Positions 1-14,101 of a DNA stretch of 64,000 bases are shown piece by piece. Source of the stretch: Acestrorhynchus altus (lineage: Eukaryota; Chordata; Actinopteri; Characiformes; Acestrorhynchidae); assembly GCA_034509495.1 (NCBI GenBank), contig CM067504.1, forward strand, positions 7,266,256-7,330,255. Direction: 5' to 3'. The notes under the pieces were generated by a model. The model was given only the letters and a program-made list of their open reading frames with translations, was not told the origin of the DNA and made no database searches. The first letter of the stretch is position 1. The number at the start of each line of letters is the position of its first letter. The position numbers and the translations under genes were made by a program.

Positions 1-144
1 CATAGAGTGTAATCATATTGCCTATTTTTCTTCATTCAGTTAGTGTTTACTGGCAGGAAGGTTCCATTCACTCTGCTATGCAGATGATGTGCAATTTTCT
101 AGCTGAATAGCTCCAAGTGTTGTGATGGAGGTGTCATCTGTTTG

Positions 145-146
145 CG

Positions 147-214
<68 letters not shown>
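145..214. repeat. (GT)n microsatellite
   Basis: About 35 GT units, nearly pure after an initial imperfect stretch (GTGTGTGCGTG). It lies in presumed chchd6 intron or 3' flank. Confidence 0.97.
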
Positions 215-216
<2 letters not shown>

Positions 217-554
217 TGCACTTCCATTCTGTTATAATGCACAATGAAAACATGCCATTTGAATAAAGAGAGAGAAAAGTAAGATTAACAGGGAGCAGCT
301 TCTGCTTACCCAAGCGTTCAGCTCAGCTGGCTGCTGCAAAAAAGCAAGGGGGGGGGGGTGTCGGGGGATGAGAGAAAATGAGACAGAGAAAAAAGAGGGA
401 TATTAAAGTGTGAGAAGACAACTAGGGAGATGGAGGGGGGGGGTTGTAACAAAAAGGGAGGGAGATTCAGTCAAGATAGGACAACAGAGTGATAGAGAAG
501 ACAGGATAGAGCAAGGAGAGAGAGAAAGCAGGGAGGAGATACAGTGTGTGTATG

Positions 555-559
<5 letters not shown>

Positions 560-621
<62 letters not shown>

Positions 622-2587
622 CATTAGGTTGGGTTAGGCGCTGATTCATGTTAATCCAAGCACTCCAGATGCAGTGGAGCTCACCAGAGTGCTGGAATGG
701 ACTGACTGACGTATGCAGTAGATATGTGTGCAGTAACCAGGAAGAGAGAAAAGAGAGAAAGGGCATGAACGAGCAAGAAATATAGCTTTAAAGAGGCAAC
801 TCAATTACATCCATCCCTCCATCACCCATTCTGCTTCTCCCTGGTCAGGGACGTGGTGGGTCCAGATCTGCCCCGGAATCACTGCGCACAAGATATGAAC
901 AGGATACGGTACCATTCATGCACTCATAGGCAGTGAACGGATCAAACTCTGAACCCCAAGCCCCAGCAATGCAACACATATGCTACCTGATCCGCCGTGC
1001 CACCTGCAGATCAATTCACTACCTTATCATCCACAAAGACAGAAAAGAGAGAGATAGACAGAGTGTGAAAGATGGAGGTATAGGTAGAGGCTCTTTAATT
1101 CACTACCTAAAATACAATAGCTTGTTTATGGCATCAAAACAATGTCAAAAATCACAAAAGGGCAAAAAACACTTCACGTGAGGAAAGAAGTACTCTTTAA
1201 AAGTCATTTCCTCACACATGTGAAAAGAGGAAAAGCATTCTCATGTGCAATGAAAAGATCTCTTCAAAGGAATAGAGCTCAGTCTGAAATAGCCTACAAA
1301 TACCCCATCATACTGCAACAGCCCACCTTTACTCTTGGCTCTGTGCGACAAGCACTGACAGCCAGTAACAACTACTATCTTGAAAAAAGCAGGAGCCAAT
1401 AGTATGAAGGTCCCTCCCAGGACTGCCAGAGAGTAAAAACATTATGGTGGAATCAGCTCCTTCTGTTGTCTTGCAGACAGAAACAGGGCATTTAATCATC
1501 CCCAAAGTGAAGATTCTGGAATATTCCAATATATTATGAATGAATGTGTAACTGTTGACATTTAACACTTTTGGAGCTAGAGTGTCATTACAGCCATGTA
1601 TGTCTGTGTGACTGTGACATCCCCTTTGTAGACCCAGCTACTTTTGTTAATATCAGGACAATGAGTCAACATCTGTCCCTAATATTGATCGGTACATGCC
1701 TACTAGAAAAAGGTTGACTGAGACAACACATTAAGTTGGGTTAGGCTCAGATTCATGGTGCTGTTGTGCTAATATGGCTCCTAGGCTGTGTAAGCACTGA
1801 TACAATAAAAAAGGGTTAAATGGAGCGACTGAGTTATCCCTCCATGATTAAACGAGTAGATCACAGCTCTCCCTGCTCTAATAAAAAGCTGAACATAATG
1901 TAATCTGCCCAAAAGAGATTTTTCTCCAGACGCAGTCAGAGCAAGTCTTATCATGACCAGTGCAAAACCCACCGAGGGAGAGAGAGAGAGATTCGAGTGA
2001 AAGGATTAACAGTATTACATTCAACCGAACAGCATTTGAGATTTGTGATGGCAGATAGGCAGTAAGCACAGTTAGCACATTCATTACTCCTGTGCTAAAG
2101 ACATATTAGCATATTGCCATACAGAGGAGAGATATTAGCAGCAGATCTACCATGCATTCCTGTGCTACCACAAACACATGCTCCTGCTCGAGCTCTGCAC
2201 TCCAGTTCCAGTGGTGCAGTGTGCAAGTCTTTCAAACACACTCGCAGGGCATGACCACAGACAACAAAATCGTTTTTATCTTTACGAATCATTTGCCACG
2301 ATCTGGAAACGCTCCACCTCAGAGACCCAAACACTCCGAGGAATTCAGCGGAAGCTCACCGGAGTGCTGGAGTGGACTGATTGACATGTGCAGCAGATAT
2401 CTTTGCAGTAACAAGGATGAGAAAGATAGAATGAGGAAGAAAGACAGCCAGTTCAAGAAAGAAAGCGAGCGAGAGTGCATAGAGAGTGTGCACAAGGCCA
2501 AAAACAAGAGAGCGTGAGAGGGAGGGTGTTCTATTCACTACATAGATTATCATTTTTCACCAAGGTGAAAAGTAAGGGAGAGAGAAG

Positions 2588-2633
<46 letters not shown>

Positions 2634-2641
2634 CATGAGAG

Positions 2642-2679
<38 letters not shown>

Positions 2680-2888
2680 AACTTTAAAGACAGTTCACTA
2701 CATACATTAACATCTTTCAGCAAGATGACAAGAGAGACAGAGAGAAAGACAGACAGAATGTGCAAGAATGTGTGAGTGTGCGTGTGAGCAAAATAAGATA
2801 ATGTGAGAGAGAGGTTGTTCAATTAGTACAAATAGCTAGATTTTTTCAGCATGGTAAAAGAGCAAGATAGTGACAGAGAGAGTAAGAT

Positions 2889-2931
<43 letters not shown>

Positions 2932-3323
2932 AAGAACTGAGAGAGAATTGAGAGAGAAATGCCCAATGCCAAAATTCAACATGATTCTAGACAGTTTCAC
3001 CCAAAAACCCAAAAGCCTGAAAGTCTGAAAACTCATTCCAATTTACATTCTTCCTTAAAACAGTCTCTCGCTGCTAAGTATGTGGCCACATGCCACCACC
3101 TGAAGAACAGTAAGTAACACTTATAAGAGATATTCCATCTACATCAAATTCACCACACCCACATAAAACCCCACACAGCCCCAGAATAACACCTGTAACC
3201 CCACCCACTCCCTATAAAACCACTGTAAATAGGAATTTAAATAAGTACTTATTATTTTATAGTGTTACGATTAGTCTAGGTATGTTTTTGTATTTTATTT
3301 ATTTTTATTATTATTATTATTAT

Positions 3324-3371
<48 letters not shown>

Positions 3372-4069
3372 GAGTAGTATTGTTGTTGTTCTTAGTTGAT
3401 TATTAACATCACATTATTATTGTGCTTTGGCAACACTGTTACTAAAACAGTTTGGGCAAGACATCGTACATATCAATATACTGCAAACTAGTTTAAACAA
3501 GATACAAAATTGACTATCAATTTCACGCTGACTAACTATACTATCATAACATATATCACAAGTTCTCTTAAGTATATACCGATATGAGGTTTTTAGGCTT
3601 CGTCCACATTACAAGCTTCATTAGTCAGTTGTGATACTAAAAACAGCCAATCACAGTGCTGGTTACGCCACAAGCCGAGGTGGGTCTATGTGGATGTGAG
3701 AAAATCTGAACTCGATATAGAGACCTACGCAAGTGTAGTACCCAGAAAAGCTGAAAAATCATGAAAAATGTTTATTGAGCCAAGCAATACAGACTATTCA
3801 TGAAGATTTTGTCAGACTTGATCAGTGATATAAAATATGCTTTTTCGATGTTGATCTGATTTTCAGTTTAAAGTATTGTAGGGTGTCACCGCCATCGCCA
3901 CACATGTTTGCATGTCTCCAAATTAGGAACACATATATGAGCCACAAATGAAAGTGTCTCTAATCTGAAAAAACAAATCTGGTCCCTTAAAGGCAAAAAA
4001 AATGGATTGTAATGTGAACTGCACATTGTCCAGCCTTAATTGGGAATCGAACTGAAGTGGGTGGGGGGC

Positions 4070-4102
<33 letters not shown>

Positions 4103-4114
4103 AGAGAGACAGGA

Positions 4115-4146
<32 letters not shown>

Positions 4147-4406
4147 GGGAAAAAGATGAGTGAGAGAGAGTGAGAGAGGGAGAGAGAGGAATTATAGGTA
4201 ACTTTAAAGAGGCTGTTCAAGTCACTACCTAGACCATTTTTCAGCAAGACGGAAAGTGACGGTGAGAGAGACAGAGGGGGAGGGATAGAGACAGTGGGAG
4301 AACCTGACTACATTTGACAACTTTAGTGTAATATGCATTAACAGAATTTGAATATGATTGTGACATTTCTCTAAAACGGAAACCTTCCTTTCTCTACTTA
4401 GCTTGT

Positions 4407-4448
<42 letters not shown>

Positions 4449-4680
4449 CTCTATTTCTCTTTCTCTCTCTGTGGAATTCCTCCAGTTGATAGGCAGCACG
4501 TTCTCCATTCTCTGTCTCTTGCCTCAAGCAATCACACTCTCTCTCTGTCTCTGTCTCTCTCTCTTTCTTTCTCTCACTCACTCACTCTGGCTCACAGCTA
4601 ACAAGCGATGCTACGCCGAGCATGGCAAAAACCTTCACTCTGCATGCATTTAAATCTCATCAACACCATTCTTTCTCTCT

Positions 4681-4727
<47 letters not shown>
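560..4727. repeat. Complex purine/pyrimidine microsatellite region, with (GA)n then (CT)n
   Basis: Long GA tracts on the plus strand at 560-615, 2598-2678, 2891-2930 and 4071-4153 give way to CT tracts at 4408-4445 and 4677-4727. A (TTA)n/(TAG)n trinucleotide block occupies 3303-3371. Around the GA tracts a diverged unit recurs, recognisable by a TTCACTACNTA...TTTTTCAGCAAGA-like core near 2535, 2690, 2820 and 4215. A second repeated block, CTCACCGGAGTGCTGGAGTGG and relatives, is at about 670 and 2355. No coding exon was found here; the open frames are translations of the dinucleotide tracts. Confidence 0.9.
808..1015 (+). repeat. Dispersed teleost retroposon-type repeat, fragment
   Basis: From CATCCATCCCTCCATCACCC through CTGGTCAGGG and CCGGAATCACTG to CCGCCGTGCCACCTGC, this matches the order of blocks in the common fish repeat that begins with CATCCATCC and a GGTCACGGG-type motif. 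A second, shorter copy is at 30339-30470. Internal parts are deleted. Class assignment (SINE or LINE tail) is from memory of the pattern. Confidence 0.5.
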
Positions 4728-5664
4728 ACAGTTCTTTATTCTATGTCCTGTTCTCAAACTTAATCTTTTCTCTTTCTTGCTGTTTGGCTGTTTTCTGTGT
4801 GTCTCCTCATTTGTTTCAAATGGAGCAGCTACTGTCAGATCAGTGCAGACATTCAGTGAGTGAACATGCTTGAAAGCTAGACCTTCTGGGTTAACTTCAG
4901 ATGGATGAAGACAAAGGCTGATATACAGCAAAGCCTGAGAGAAAGATGGATAGATTTCAGATGAACAAGCAAGGCAGGGCATCTGTGACTGGTAGAGAGG
5001 ATATAAAACAACAAAAGAATGGAGATGAAAGTCAGAAGATGAAATATAATTGTACTCTTCCAGTTTTCTGCTATTATGGGCCACTCCTTACATTCCAGCA
5101 CTTGGAAGCACAAGGCCTGGATTTCAAATGCTTTGCTGCCATCTAGTGGTGGAGAAAGGGACCCAGACACACCCAAGTTCTACTGTGGTAGCTCCAACTC
5201 TTCACATCTACCGATAATGACCTGATCAGGCTGCGAGCACATAATCAAACACTCAATTTGGGCATCACAAAGTTTCTCAATTACAGCTTGTCATGGAAAG
5301 CAAAGTCCGAGTGGTAGATAATAAAAGCGGTGTGAGCAGCAGCTCTGGTGCGAATGTGAACATTAACTAGTATCGACGCCTCTGTCTGTGAATGAGAAAG
5401 CTAATATAATCAGCCACAGTGAATAGCCTCATTACAATCCTGCACCATTACAGCTTCAGTAGACAAGTGCAGGAAAAGAAGAAGTGTCCAGCACTCAATA
5501 ATCATTACGCTCACTTAACACCAGCAGAGAGGAGCGACATGGAGCAAATCAATTTTAAGTGAGGAGAAGAAACCAAGGGACAGAGACAAAAGGGACAGAT
5601 GGTTGAAGACTTTTCTTTCTTTTTTTACATGTGTTTAGCTTTATTCAAAGAAAGTTAAGCGTAA

Positions 5665-5735
5665 TGTGTGTGTACGTGTGTGTGTGTGTGTGTGGGTGTG
5701 AGTGTGGGTGTGTGTGTGTGTGTGTGTGTGTGCAC
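5665..5735. repeat. (GT)n microsatellite next to chchd6 exon 4
   Basis: A GT-rich tract with a few interruptions (GTGGGTGTGAGTGTGGG). On the transcript strand it reads as CA repeats starting a few nucleotides downstream of the exon 4 donor at 5746. Confidence 0.95.
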
Positions 5736-5746
5736 GCGCCTCTCAC

Positions 5747-5891
5747 CAGGTTCTGTGCTTTCTCCAGGTCCTCTCTGGTACTGGCCTTCTCTCTGAGCAC
5801 AGCAGGTTTAAGGTCATCTCCCCCTGCCTCTTTCTCTTTGCGGGCCAACCGTGCCAACTCGTCCCTCACCAGAGTCTGTTCACGCTCGAAC
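5747..5891 (-). CDS. chchd6: chchd6 coding exon 4
   Basis: This 145-nt exon encodes the start of the MIC25 coiled coil (FEREQTLVRDELARLARK and onward to EDLEKAQNL). It is bounded by TTTGCAG and GTGAGA. Its length is not a multiple of three, so skipping it would shift the frame. On the transcript strand the preceding intron ends in a UG-rich run (5901-5945) instead of a normal pyrimidine tract, and a long CA repeat (5665-5735) begins about 10-15 nt after the donor. The two tracts are complementary. Confidence 0.9.
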
Positions 5892-8800
5892 CTGCAAACC
5901 AGGCACACACACATACATACACACATACACACATTAACACACACGGAACAGTACAAACTGACAATCAGACTGAAGTACAAAAGACCATTTATTAGTAGGG
6001 ATGCACCAGTCCAACTTCTTTGGTTATGATAACTGGTAACAATACTTAAACTTAGTGTATCATTTCACTCTGGTTTACTACATTGTAAATAAACATGCAA
6101 TCTGTTGATTTTTAAGAATGTTGAGGCATGTGTCACTACAACTGTGTATTTGATTATAAGTGAGATCCCCTGCTCCTCACCGAAGTGGATTACTTGTGAA
6201 ACTTGATGACAGTCATGACGACAGGACAATGTCATTAGCTTTGCTGTTTTTTTATACGTGTATCATGTCTGTAGGTTACTCTGATCCTGAGTTATGAATA
6301 TTATAATATCAGCATGTAGCCACAAGCTAAGAACAGGCATCAGGTTCTTCGAGTTACAGTGAAGTAATCAGTGTAATAGATCTGATTAATTATTTGATAG
6401 CCAAACCAGCTTATTTTGTTTTATTGGACACAGGTACAATATGGACTGTATGCACTATATGGAAGTATTGGTACACCGCTTGAATCCTTGAATTCAGGTG
6501 TTTCATTTAATCTCATAGCAACATGTGTATAAAATCACACCCATAGTCAATGTGCCTTTACATATATTTGAAAGTATCAGCTGTTCTAAAGGCCTGGCTG
6601 AATTTCAGCATGATGCTGTAGCAGGATGACACTGGAATTGGTGAAATTTCTAGATAATCCACTATCTGTTGTGAGCAGTATTATGGAAAAGGAACCACAC
6701 AAACTCAACCATGAAATGTCAGACCATGTAAAGTTACAGAGCAGAGTCACTGAGTGCTGAGGAGTACAGAGCAGAAAAGTCTTCAACGCTCTGCTGACTC
6801 AGTAACTGCAGAGTTCCAAACCTCCTCTTACATTAACATCTGCAAAGAAAAGTGTGTCAGCCAGGGCTTCGTGTCATAGGTTTCCATGACCGAGCAGCTG
6901 CATGCAAGCCTTACATGACCTAGCAAAATCCCAAAGGTGGGTTGGAGTGGTGTGAAGCACAACCACTGGGCTCTTGAGCAGTGAAGATTCACACATCTTA
7001 AACTGGCAATCTGCTGTACAAGTCTGGGTTTAGAGAATGCCAAGAGAACAACCTGACTGCATTTTGGAAACTACAACATTTGGTGGAGGGGGGATAATGC
7101 TATTGGGTTGTTTTTTTAAGGGGTTGGCCTCTGCTGCTTAGTTTCAGTGAAGGGAAATATAGATACTTCAACAGACCAAGACACTTTGGACAGTTGTATG
7201 CTTCCAACTTGTGGAAGCAATTTATGGAAGGCCCTTTTATGTTCCCCACAGTACACAAAGAAAGCCTGGTATGGAAGACCTTCACTAGCCTTCACAGAGC
7301 CTTGAACTCATCAACAACACATGAGATTGTGAACCATGCCCTCTTGTCCAACATCTGTCCAGCTTTCTGGAAATTCTTCCATTGTTATTATTTAACTTCT
7401 TTATTATTTAATTTCACAATACACGCTTTTAACATTTGTTAGGTATATTTCAAAAAGTAATGCAAGTCATGAAATTTTACTATATGTTTCTTCAGATTTT
7501 TGCATAATATTATGGAAAGCATATTACATCACTTTTGGGCAGCATCACCTCAATCTGGAGTTCAATAAACTTGTATTTTGTTGTATTTATTTATTTATTC
7601 TATTTTTTATGTTAATTCCATTACTGTTTTTTTACTATTAATTATTAAACTTTTATTAGATGGTTTGGCCTTTGTTTTAATTTCTTGATTTATATAAATT
7701 CTGTCATTTATCTAAACTGATTTTATTGTTAGTTTATGTAGTTCTTTCAACCTAACAGTTCCTTTTAGCTGTAAATTTGCAATGTTCCTCTGGAATTAAT
7801 AAAAAAGTATTTCTGATTTCTGATAAATGCTTGGCTGCACTGGAAATGAGGTTACCCTCAATGTATTTCTGAGTGAATATAAAGGTTGATTGATTGAGTG
7901 ATAAAACCATCGTTCAATACCAGTCTGAGGTGGGCTTTTGTTTTTCTTAAGTCTTTATTTGTAAAATTGCTGTGTTTAACAGGTTACAACAATATATGTA
8001 GAAAGCAATGGTTCCACTTCCTTCTGTTCTATAGTAATAAAGCAAAACTTGTTCAGCATTTTGTCAAATTTGCCTGAGTAGTCTTTGTTTGAATCTGAGT
8101 AGTAGAGGCTGGAGGCAGAGCCAGACTTACTTGTGGTACACTCAACCACTTCTCCCAGATCAAGCATTTAAGTCTGCCTTAAACGAATTTATAGAGCACC
8201 CTAAAGGACCAAAAGCAAAGTGGATTTTTCCCTGGATTCCCAGTTCACCCAGTCAGTGTTATGTTTCAACAGTATAAGTGCAGTTCATGCATTTTATTAT
8301 GAAATAATTTACATTTCCATCAAATTACACAACTGAGGCTCAGCTGTTTGCAATGTTTGCAGCTGAGATAATCCAAAGCTTCCAAGTTTCAGTTTAACCC
8401 CCAAGCTGCTACAAAAGAATCAGTAAAATAAAAATTAAAACTACAAAAAAAACTGTATGGGACAGTGGATCAGTTGATGCAACTAACAGCACAACATGAT
8501 AATTAGAATACTAGAAAACTGTGAATCATTTAATTGAAAAATAAAATGTCATGTTTTTAAATTGATAAATTTCAAGCTGTTTTGTTTTAAAATTGATACT
8601 GTGATTGGGAATTTATTCAAATTTGAATTTTAATGTTCTAATATTTTGAGATTCTGGATTTGTGGTTTTCCAAAATGACTAACAGTAAAACAAAAAAGTG
8701 TAATGAATATAAAATATGACAACTTACCTTTCTAAATAAAATTGTGATCACTAATGAGCTTTTTTATTGATATCCTAATTTTTTGAGACACTAGTACTAT

Positions 8801-11800
8801 AATTAACTTTTCCACTGCATGGTTCCTACACTACTGTACACTACCTTACTTTCTATCTGGTTTGTTTTCCTCCGACTATGTGGTAAATAAATAATTTCTG
8901 TAGCTAGATATGTTATCATCAGCTAGCTGGATTTAGAATACTAAGAACAAAAAATGGAGATACATGGTTTTCATTGGACAGCAACGATATACACCATAGT
9001 AGATAGCACACTAGCAGTGCTGGATGTCTGCATTACATCACACTTTACATTTTAGTCCCTATACAGCTCACTTAGAACCATAAATATGGCTTTATCATAA
9101 CTGTTATTATAACAGCAGTACAATAAAAACAATTCCATGAATGGAACAGTAATAAATTCAATTACTTTACATTGCAGACCTTACTGATGCAGCTTCAAAT
9201 GCATGTACACAGCCTGTAGCACCATAGAAAGCTGCTGAGCAATGAGCCTAAGGTCACCAGGCCCAATGACAAAAGTATAAAACCCTGCTGCATTAGGCTA
9301 TGGAGCAGGTGGAACTGCATTATCTGCAGTGATGGCGCTTCACCCCAATACCTTTGGGAGGAGCAATAGTGGTGATTGTAATTCAGAACTAATCATCCAA
9401 CATCACAAGCTGAGTTTACTAAAGCGCCTGTGGCTGCAATCAAATCCTCACAGCAATATTCCAATATCTTGTGTAAAGCCTTCCCAGAAGAGGTTACAAG
9501 AGGTTTACAAGAGGTTTAAAGGCTGTGACTGCGGCAAAGGGGAAACACAATCCCTATTAATACTCCTGAGCTCATCAAATTGCTGGAATCCAGTCATGAC
9601 AACTCCTGACTTAACAACTTGTCTATGTGCAGTAATACAGATGCTCTGTGTGGAGCAGAGTGGAGCTGAAATATGATGTCCTTCACTCACGGAAAGACTG
9701 ATGATGCCACATTGCTGATGTACTGTGAGCCAGCTCATTGTTATGATGACTGTGATGCAATCAAAGGACTCCAAAGAAAGGCTGAAAATAAAGAAACTGT
9801 GAGACTTCATGTCTCCTCAAGCTTTCATCATCTAAACAACCTTTACTCTCACAGATTTAATGTAAGAACTCAAAGCTTTTGAAGCTCTTGCATTTTCTAA
9901 GTTGTTGTAGATGAAAGTCCAGAGAAAGAAGAAACAATAAAAGCAAGTTAAACACTGAAAACACTGAACAAGACCACTGAGACAAGGCCCATTTTTGGTA
10001 AAAACTGTTTTGGTGAAATGAAATACAGTTCTTGCAGAAATTGTGAGGTGGCTACTGAGGTGTTGTTATGGTATAGGTATTGGTTGCTACAATGTTGCTA
10101 GGTGGTTGCAAAGGTGTTGCTTTTTTATTGGTGATGGTTACTAAGATGTTGCTAGGTGGGGTTAAGGTGTTGCTATACTTCAGCCATTAGTTACAAACGT
10201 GTTCCTAGGTGGTTTCTACAATGTCACTAAGTGGTATGGTAACGGGTTGCTTACTTTGGTTTTGCTTGGCAGTTGCTATGGTGTTATTATGGTATCAGTG
10301 TGCTAAGGTGTTGCTTTGGTATAGGTGTTGGTTGTTAATGGATTCCTAAGGTTTTGTTAGGTTTGCTTAACTTTTGATATACCTTAGCTGTTGGTTGCTA
10401 TAGTGTTGCTAAGTGGTGTTAAGGTGTTTGTTGCTGGATCCGGCAGTAGCCAAAGGCAAGGGCCTTGGTATTCCGATCCTCAGCTACTGAAAATGGCTCT
10501 TGGGACATGGAATATTACCTCTCTGAACTAGTGGATGAGGTTGAGTGGTACCAAATAGATACAGTTGGTCTCACCTCAACACAGTGTGGGATCTGGAAAC
10601 AAAGAGGCCTAGATCAGCGGTCCGCCTGTAAACTGGGGTTCTCTCCACTAAATAAAATTCTGGAAAACTGTCAGGCAGCTGAGGAGGGGAAAGCAGTTCC
10701 CAACTAACATTGTATATGGTGGGGATGGGGGGCTGCTGACCTCGACTGTGGACGTCATGAGGCAGTGGAAGGAAAACTTTGAGGATCTTATCAATTGCAC
10801 CAGCACATCTTCCATAGAGTAAGCAGAGCTTGGGAGCTCGGCTGGGGACTCATCAATCACACAGGGTAGTTATAAAACTCCTTGGTGGCATGGCTGATGG
10901 TCAAACCTCAGATACAAGAGGAAAAATATGGGTTCTGTCCTGGCTGTGAGCACCGGACCAGCTCTTTACCCTTGCGAGGGTCCTTGATGTGTCATGGGAT
11001 TTTGCTCAAAACATGTGTTTTGTGGACCTGGAGAAGGCATTTGACCTTGTCCCTTGGGGTATGTTGTGAGCGGGTGCTCCAGCAGTATGTGGTACCGGGC
11101 TTGCTGCCATGAGCCCTCAATGTACAAATGGATCAGGAGCTTGGTTTGCATGGCAGGCTGGTTCCCAGTTCAAGTCGGACTCCGCCAGGGCTGCCCTGTC
11201 ACCAATTCTGTTCATAATATTTATCGACAGAATTTCTTGGTGAAGCCAAATGGTGGAAGGTGTCCAATTTGGTGGCCTTAGGATTATGCAACTGCTTTTT
11301 ACAGTCGATGTGGTCTTGTGGTCTTGTGGTCGATGTGGTCATTGAGCCATGAACTGCAGCTCTTGCTATATGAGTTTGCAGCCGAGTGTGATGCAGCTGG
11401 TGTGAGAATCAGTACCTCTAAATCTTAGACCATGATATTCAGAAAAAGATGGAATGCCCGCTCCAGGTTGGGAATGAGTTCCTGCCTCAAGTGGAGGAGT
11501 TCAAGTACCTCAGGATGTTGTTCACAAGTGAGGGAAAGATGGAGTGGGAGGTTGACAGGTGGATCGGTGCAGTGTCTGTAGTGTTGCAGACTCTGTGCCG
11601 GTCTGCTGTGGTGAAAGGGAACTGAGCCAAAAGGCAAGCCTCTCAATTGACCAGTCAATCTACATTCAACTCTCACTTATGGGCATGAGCTTTGGGTAAT
11701 GAATGAAAGAATGAGATCCCGAGTACAAGCGGCTGAAATTAGCTTTCTCCACAGGGTTGTTGGATTCTCCCTTAGAGATGGGGTGAGGAGTTCAGTCATC

Positions 11801-12919
11801 AGGAGGATGTAGAGGAGCATGGATGCCTCCTGGTTGCATCCTTTGTGAGATGTTCTGGGCATGTCTGACTGTGAGTCATCTGGAGAGATTATATCTCTCT
11901 GCTGGCCTGGGAAGACCTTGAAATCCTCACACAAGTGCTGGAAGATGGTGGCTGGGGAGAAGGAGGTCTTGGCCTCTTTGTCCCCTCAACTCAGACCCCA
12001 GATAAGCGGCAGATAATGGATTGGTGGACTGTGCTATATTCAGTGGTTTTATCTAGAAAAAGCTAGTAAAAGTGTAGAGACACATTTCAATGTATTCCTG
12101 TGTTTCAGCCATACACCTTTTTGTACGCTTACTGTTGGAAACATTTTCCACATATTTTTTTGCACAAAACTTTCCAAAAGATGTATGCCAGATTGAGATG
12201 TGTTGGAATAATGGAATAATGTTGGAATAATGGAATAATGTTGGAATAATGGACTAATGTTAATATATTGCAAACTGTAAGATGAGTAGAGGGTCCAAAA
12301 ATCAGGTGGAAAAATAAAAATAATAAAGAAGAACAATAGTGTAATTGCAGTTGTAATACCACACAGAGATACTGAGACACTGAAGTCGGCTTTTATTTTT
12401 TAATGTTGATCTTTTGAAGGAACATTCTGTGATGTGTCAGCCAATAGGAGATAATGGTTGTGTCTGAAACTAAAGTTATCTGACTTGATGTCTTGCAGCA
12501 TTGCTGTCTCATAACACAGTACCTAACAAGGTCTCTGGAAATGTATCATGAAGGCAACAATACATTCTGACATTGCCGTGGTATCAACAGTCCACCGATA
12601 TAGGTGATATATTGCAATATATTTTCTTAACTCTCTAGAACAATTTTGCAGGATGTTTTGATTGTATGATGTAGCTTTAAAAACCTGAAAATTCCAAAAA
12701 TATTTATAAGAGACAATCAGACATTTCCAGTAATTTTCAGAAGGCTATTCTAATATGACTTCATTTGAGATCCAAAAATACACAATTGAGATATTCATAT
12801 AAATTTGTATTTTTGATCAAACTTTAATCAAACAAGTAATCAAACTGATAGTCTAATATTTCTGATCTGAAAATGTAAAATATTCGAGTTTTTTGTATTG
12901 ATCAGTTTGATTAGTAAAG

Positions 12920-12993
<74 letters not shown>

Positions 12994-14023
12994 AATCATA
13001 TATTGAATCTGGAAAGTTTTCATAGTACTACATTTTTTCCACATTTTGTTATGTTATGTTATTATATTACAGCCTTATTGCCAAATTAAATTCATTTTGC
13101 CCTCAAAATTCTATACAAAATACTTCACGATGACAAAGTGGTGCTCTATCATAGTGATAGAGCACCATTGGGTTCTTGGTCACCTCCCTGTCTAATGCCC
13201 TTCTACCATGATCACTCAGTTTGGCCGGGTGGCCAGCCCTATGAAGAGTCCTGGTGGTTCCAAACTTCTTCCATTTACAGATGATGGAAGCCACTCTGCT
13301 CACTGGGACCTTGAATTCCACAGATCTGCGTCTTAATACAATCCTGTCTCAGAGCTCTACATACAATTCGTTAGACGTCATGGCTTGGTTTATGTTCTGA
13401 CAAGCACTGTCTACTATTGGACCTTATATAAACAGGTGTGTGTCTTTCCAAACTATGTCCAATCAAGCTGTAGAAACATCAGTGGAAACAAGATGCACCT
13501 GAGCTCAATTTTGAATGCTATGCCAAAGGCTGTGAATACTTATGTGCATGTCATATCTTTCTGTTTCATATTTAATAATTAAAAAAATATTATTAAAAGA
13601 ATAATTAATTTGCAAAAATTTCAAACTAACTTTTCTCACTTTGTCACTGTGGGGTATTGTGTGAATTTTTAATCCAGTTTGGAATTAGGCTGTAACAACA
13701 AAATGCAAAAGGTGATGGTCTGTGAATACTTTCCAGATGCACTGTATATCCTCCCATAAACCCTTCACAGACATGATGAAGCTGTGAGGTTGTACTGTGG
13801 TTTAATTCAGTGGGAAACAGTTGGATTTAGCCATTTTTTCAGAGAGGATTTTAACTGCTTTTTCAAGTGGATTTTAGCCAACTTCTAAACTGACTTAATC
13901 ACTGACAACAGATCACAGGTTGATGGCACCGTGCTGGTTAGATTATACCGTTTATTATGATGTGTATCATGTCTGTACATTATTCAGATTTATGAGTTAA
14001 GAAGCCATATTTATCGCGATATT

Positions 14024-14101
<78 letters not shown>

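Noticed and set aside
403..766. Open frames of Ser-Leu and Arg-Glu repeats on both strands
   Set aside because: They are translations of the (GA)n tract at 560-615 and its flanks; no domain, start context or splice support.
10046..10437. Possible CRISPR-like regular repeat
   Set aside because: Units are irregular, short and diverged with no spacers, and the genome is eukaryotic; it is a minisatellite.
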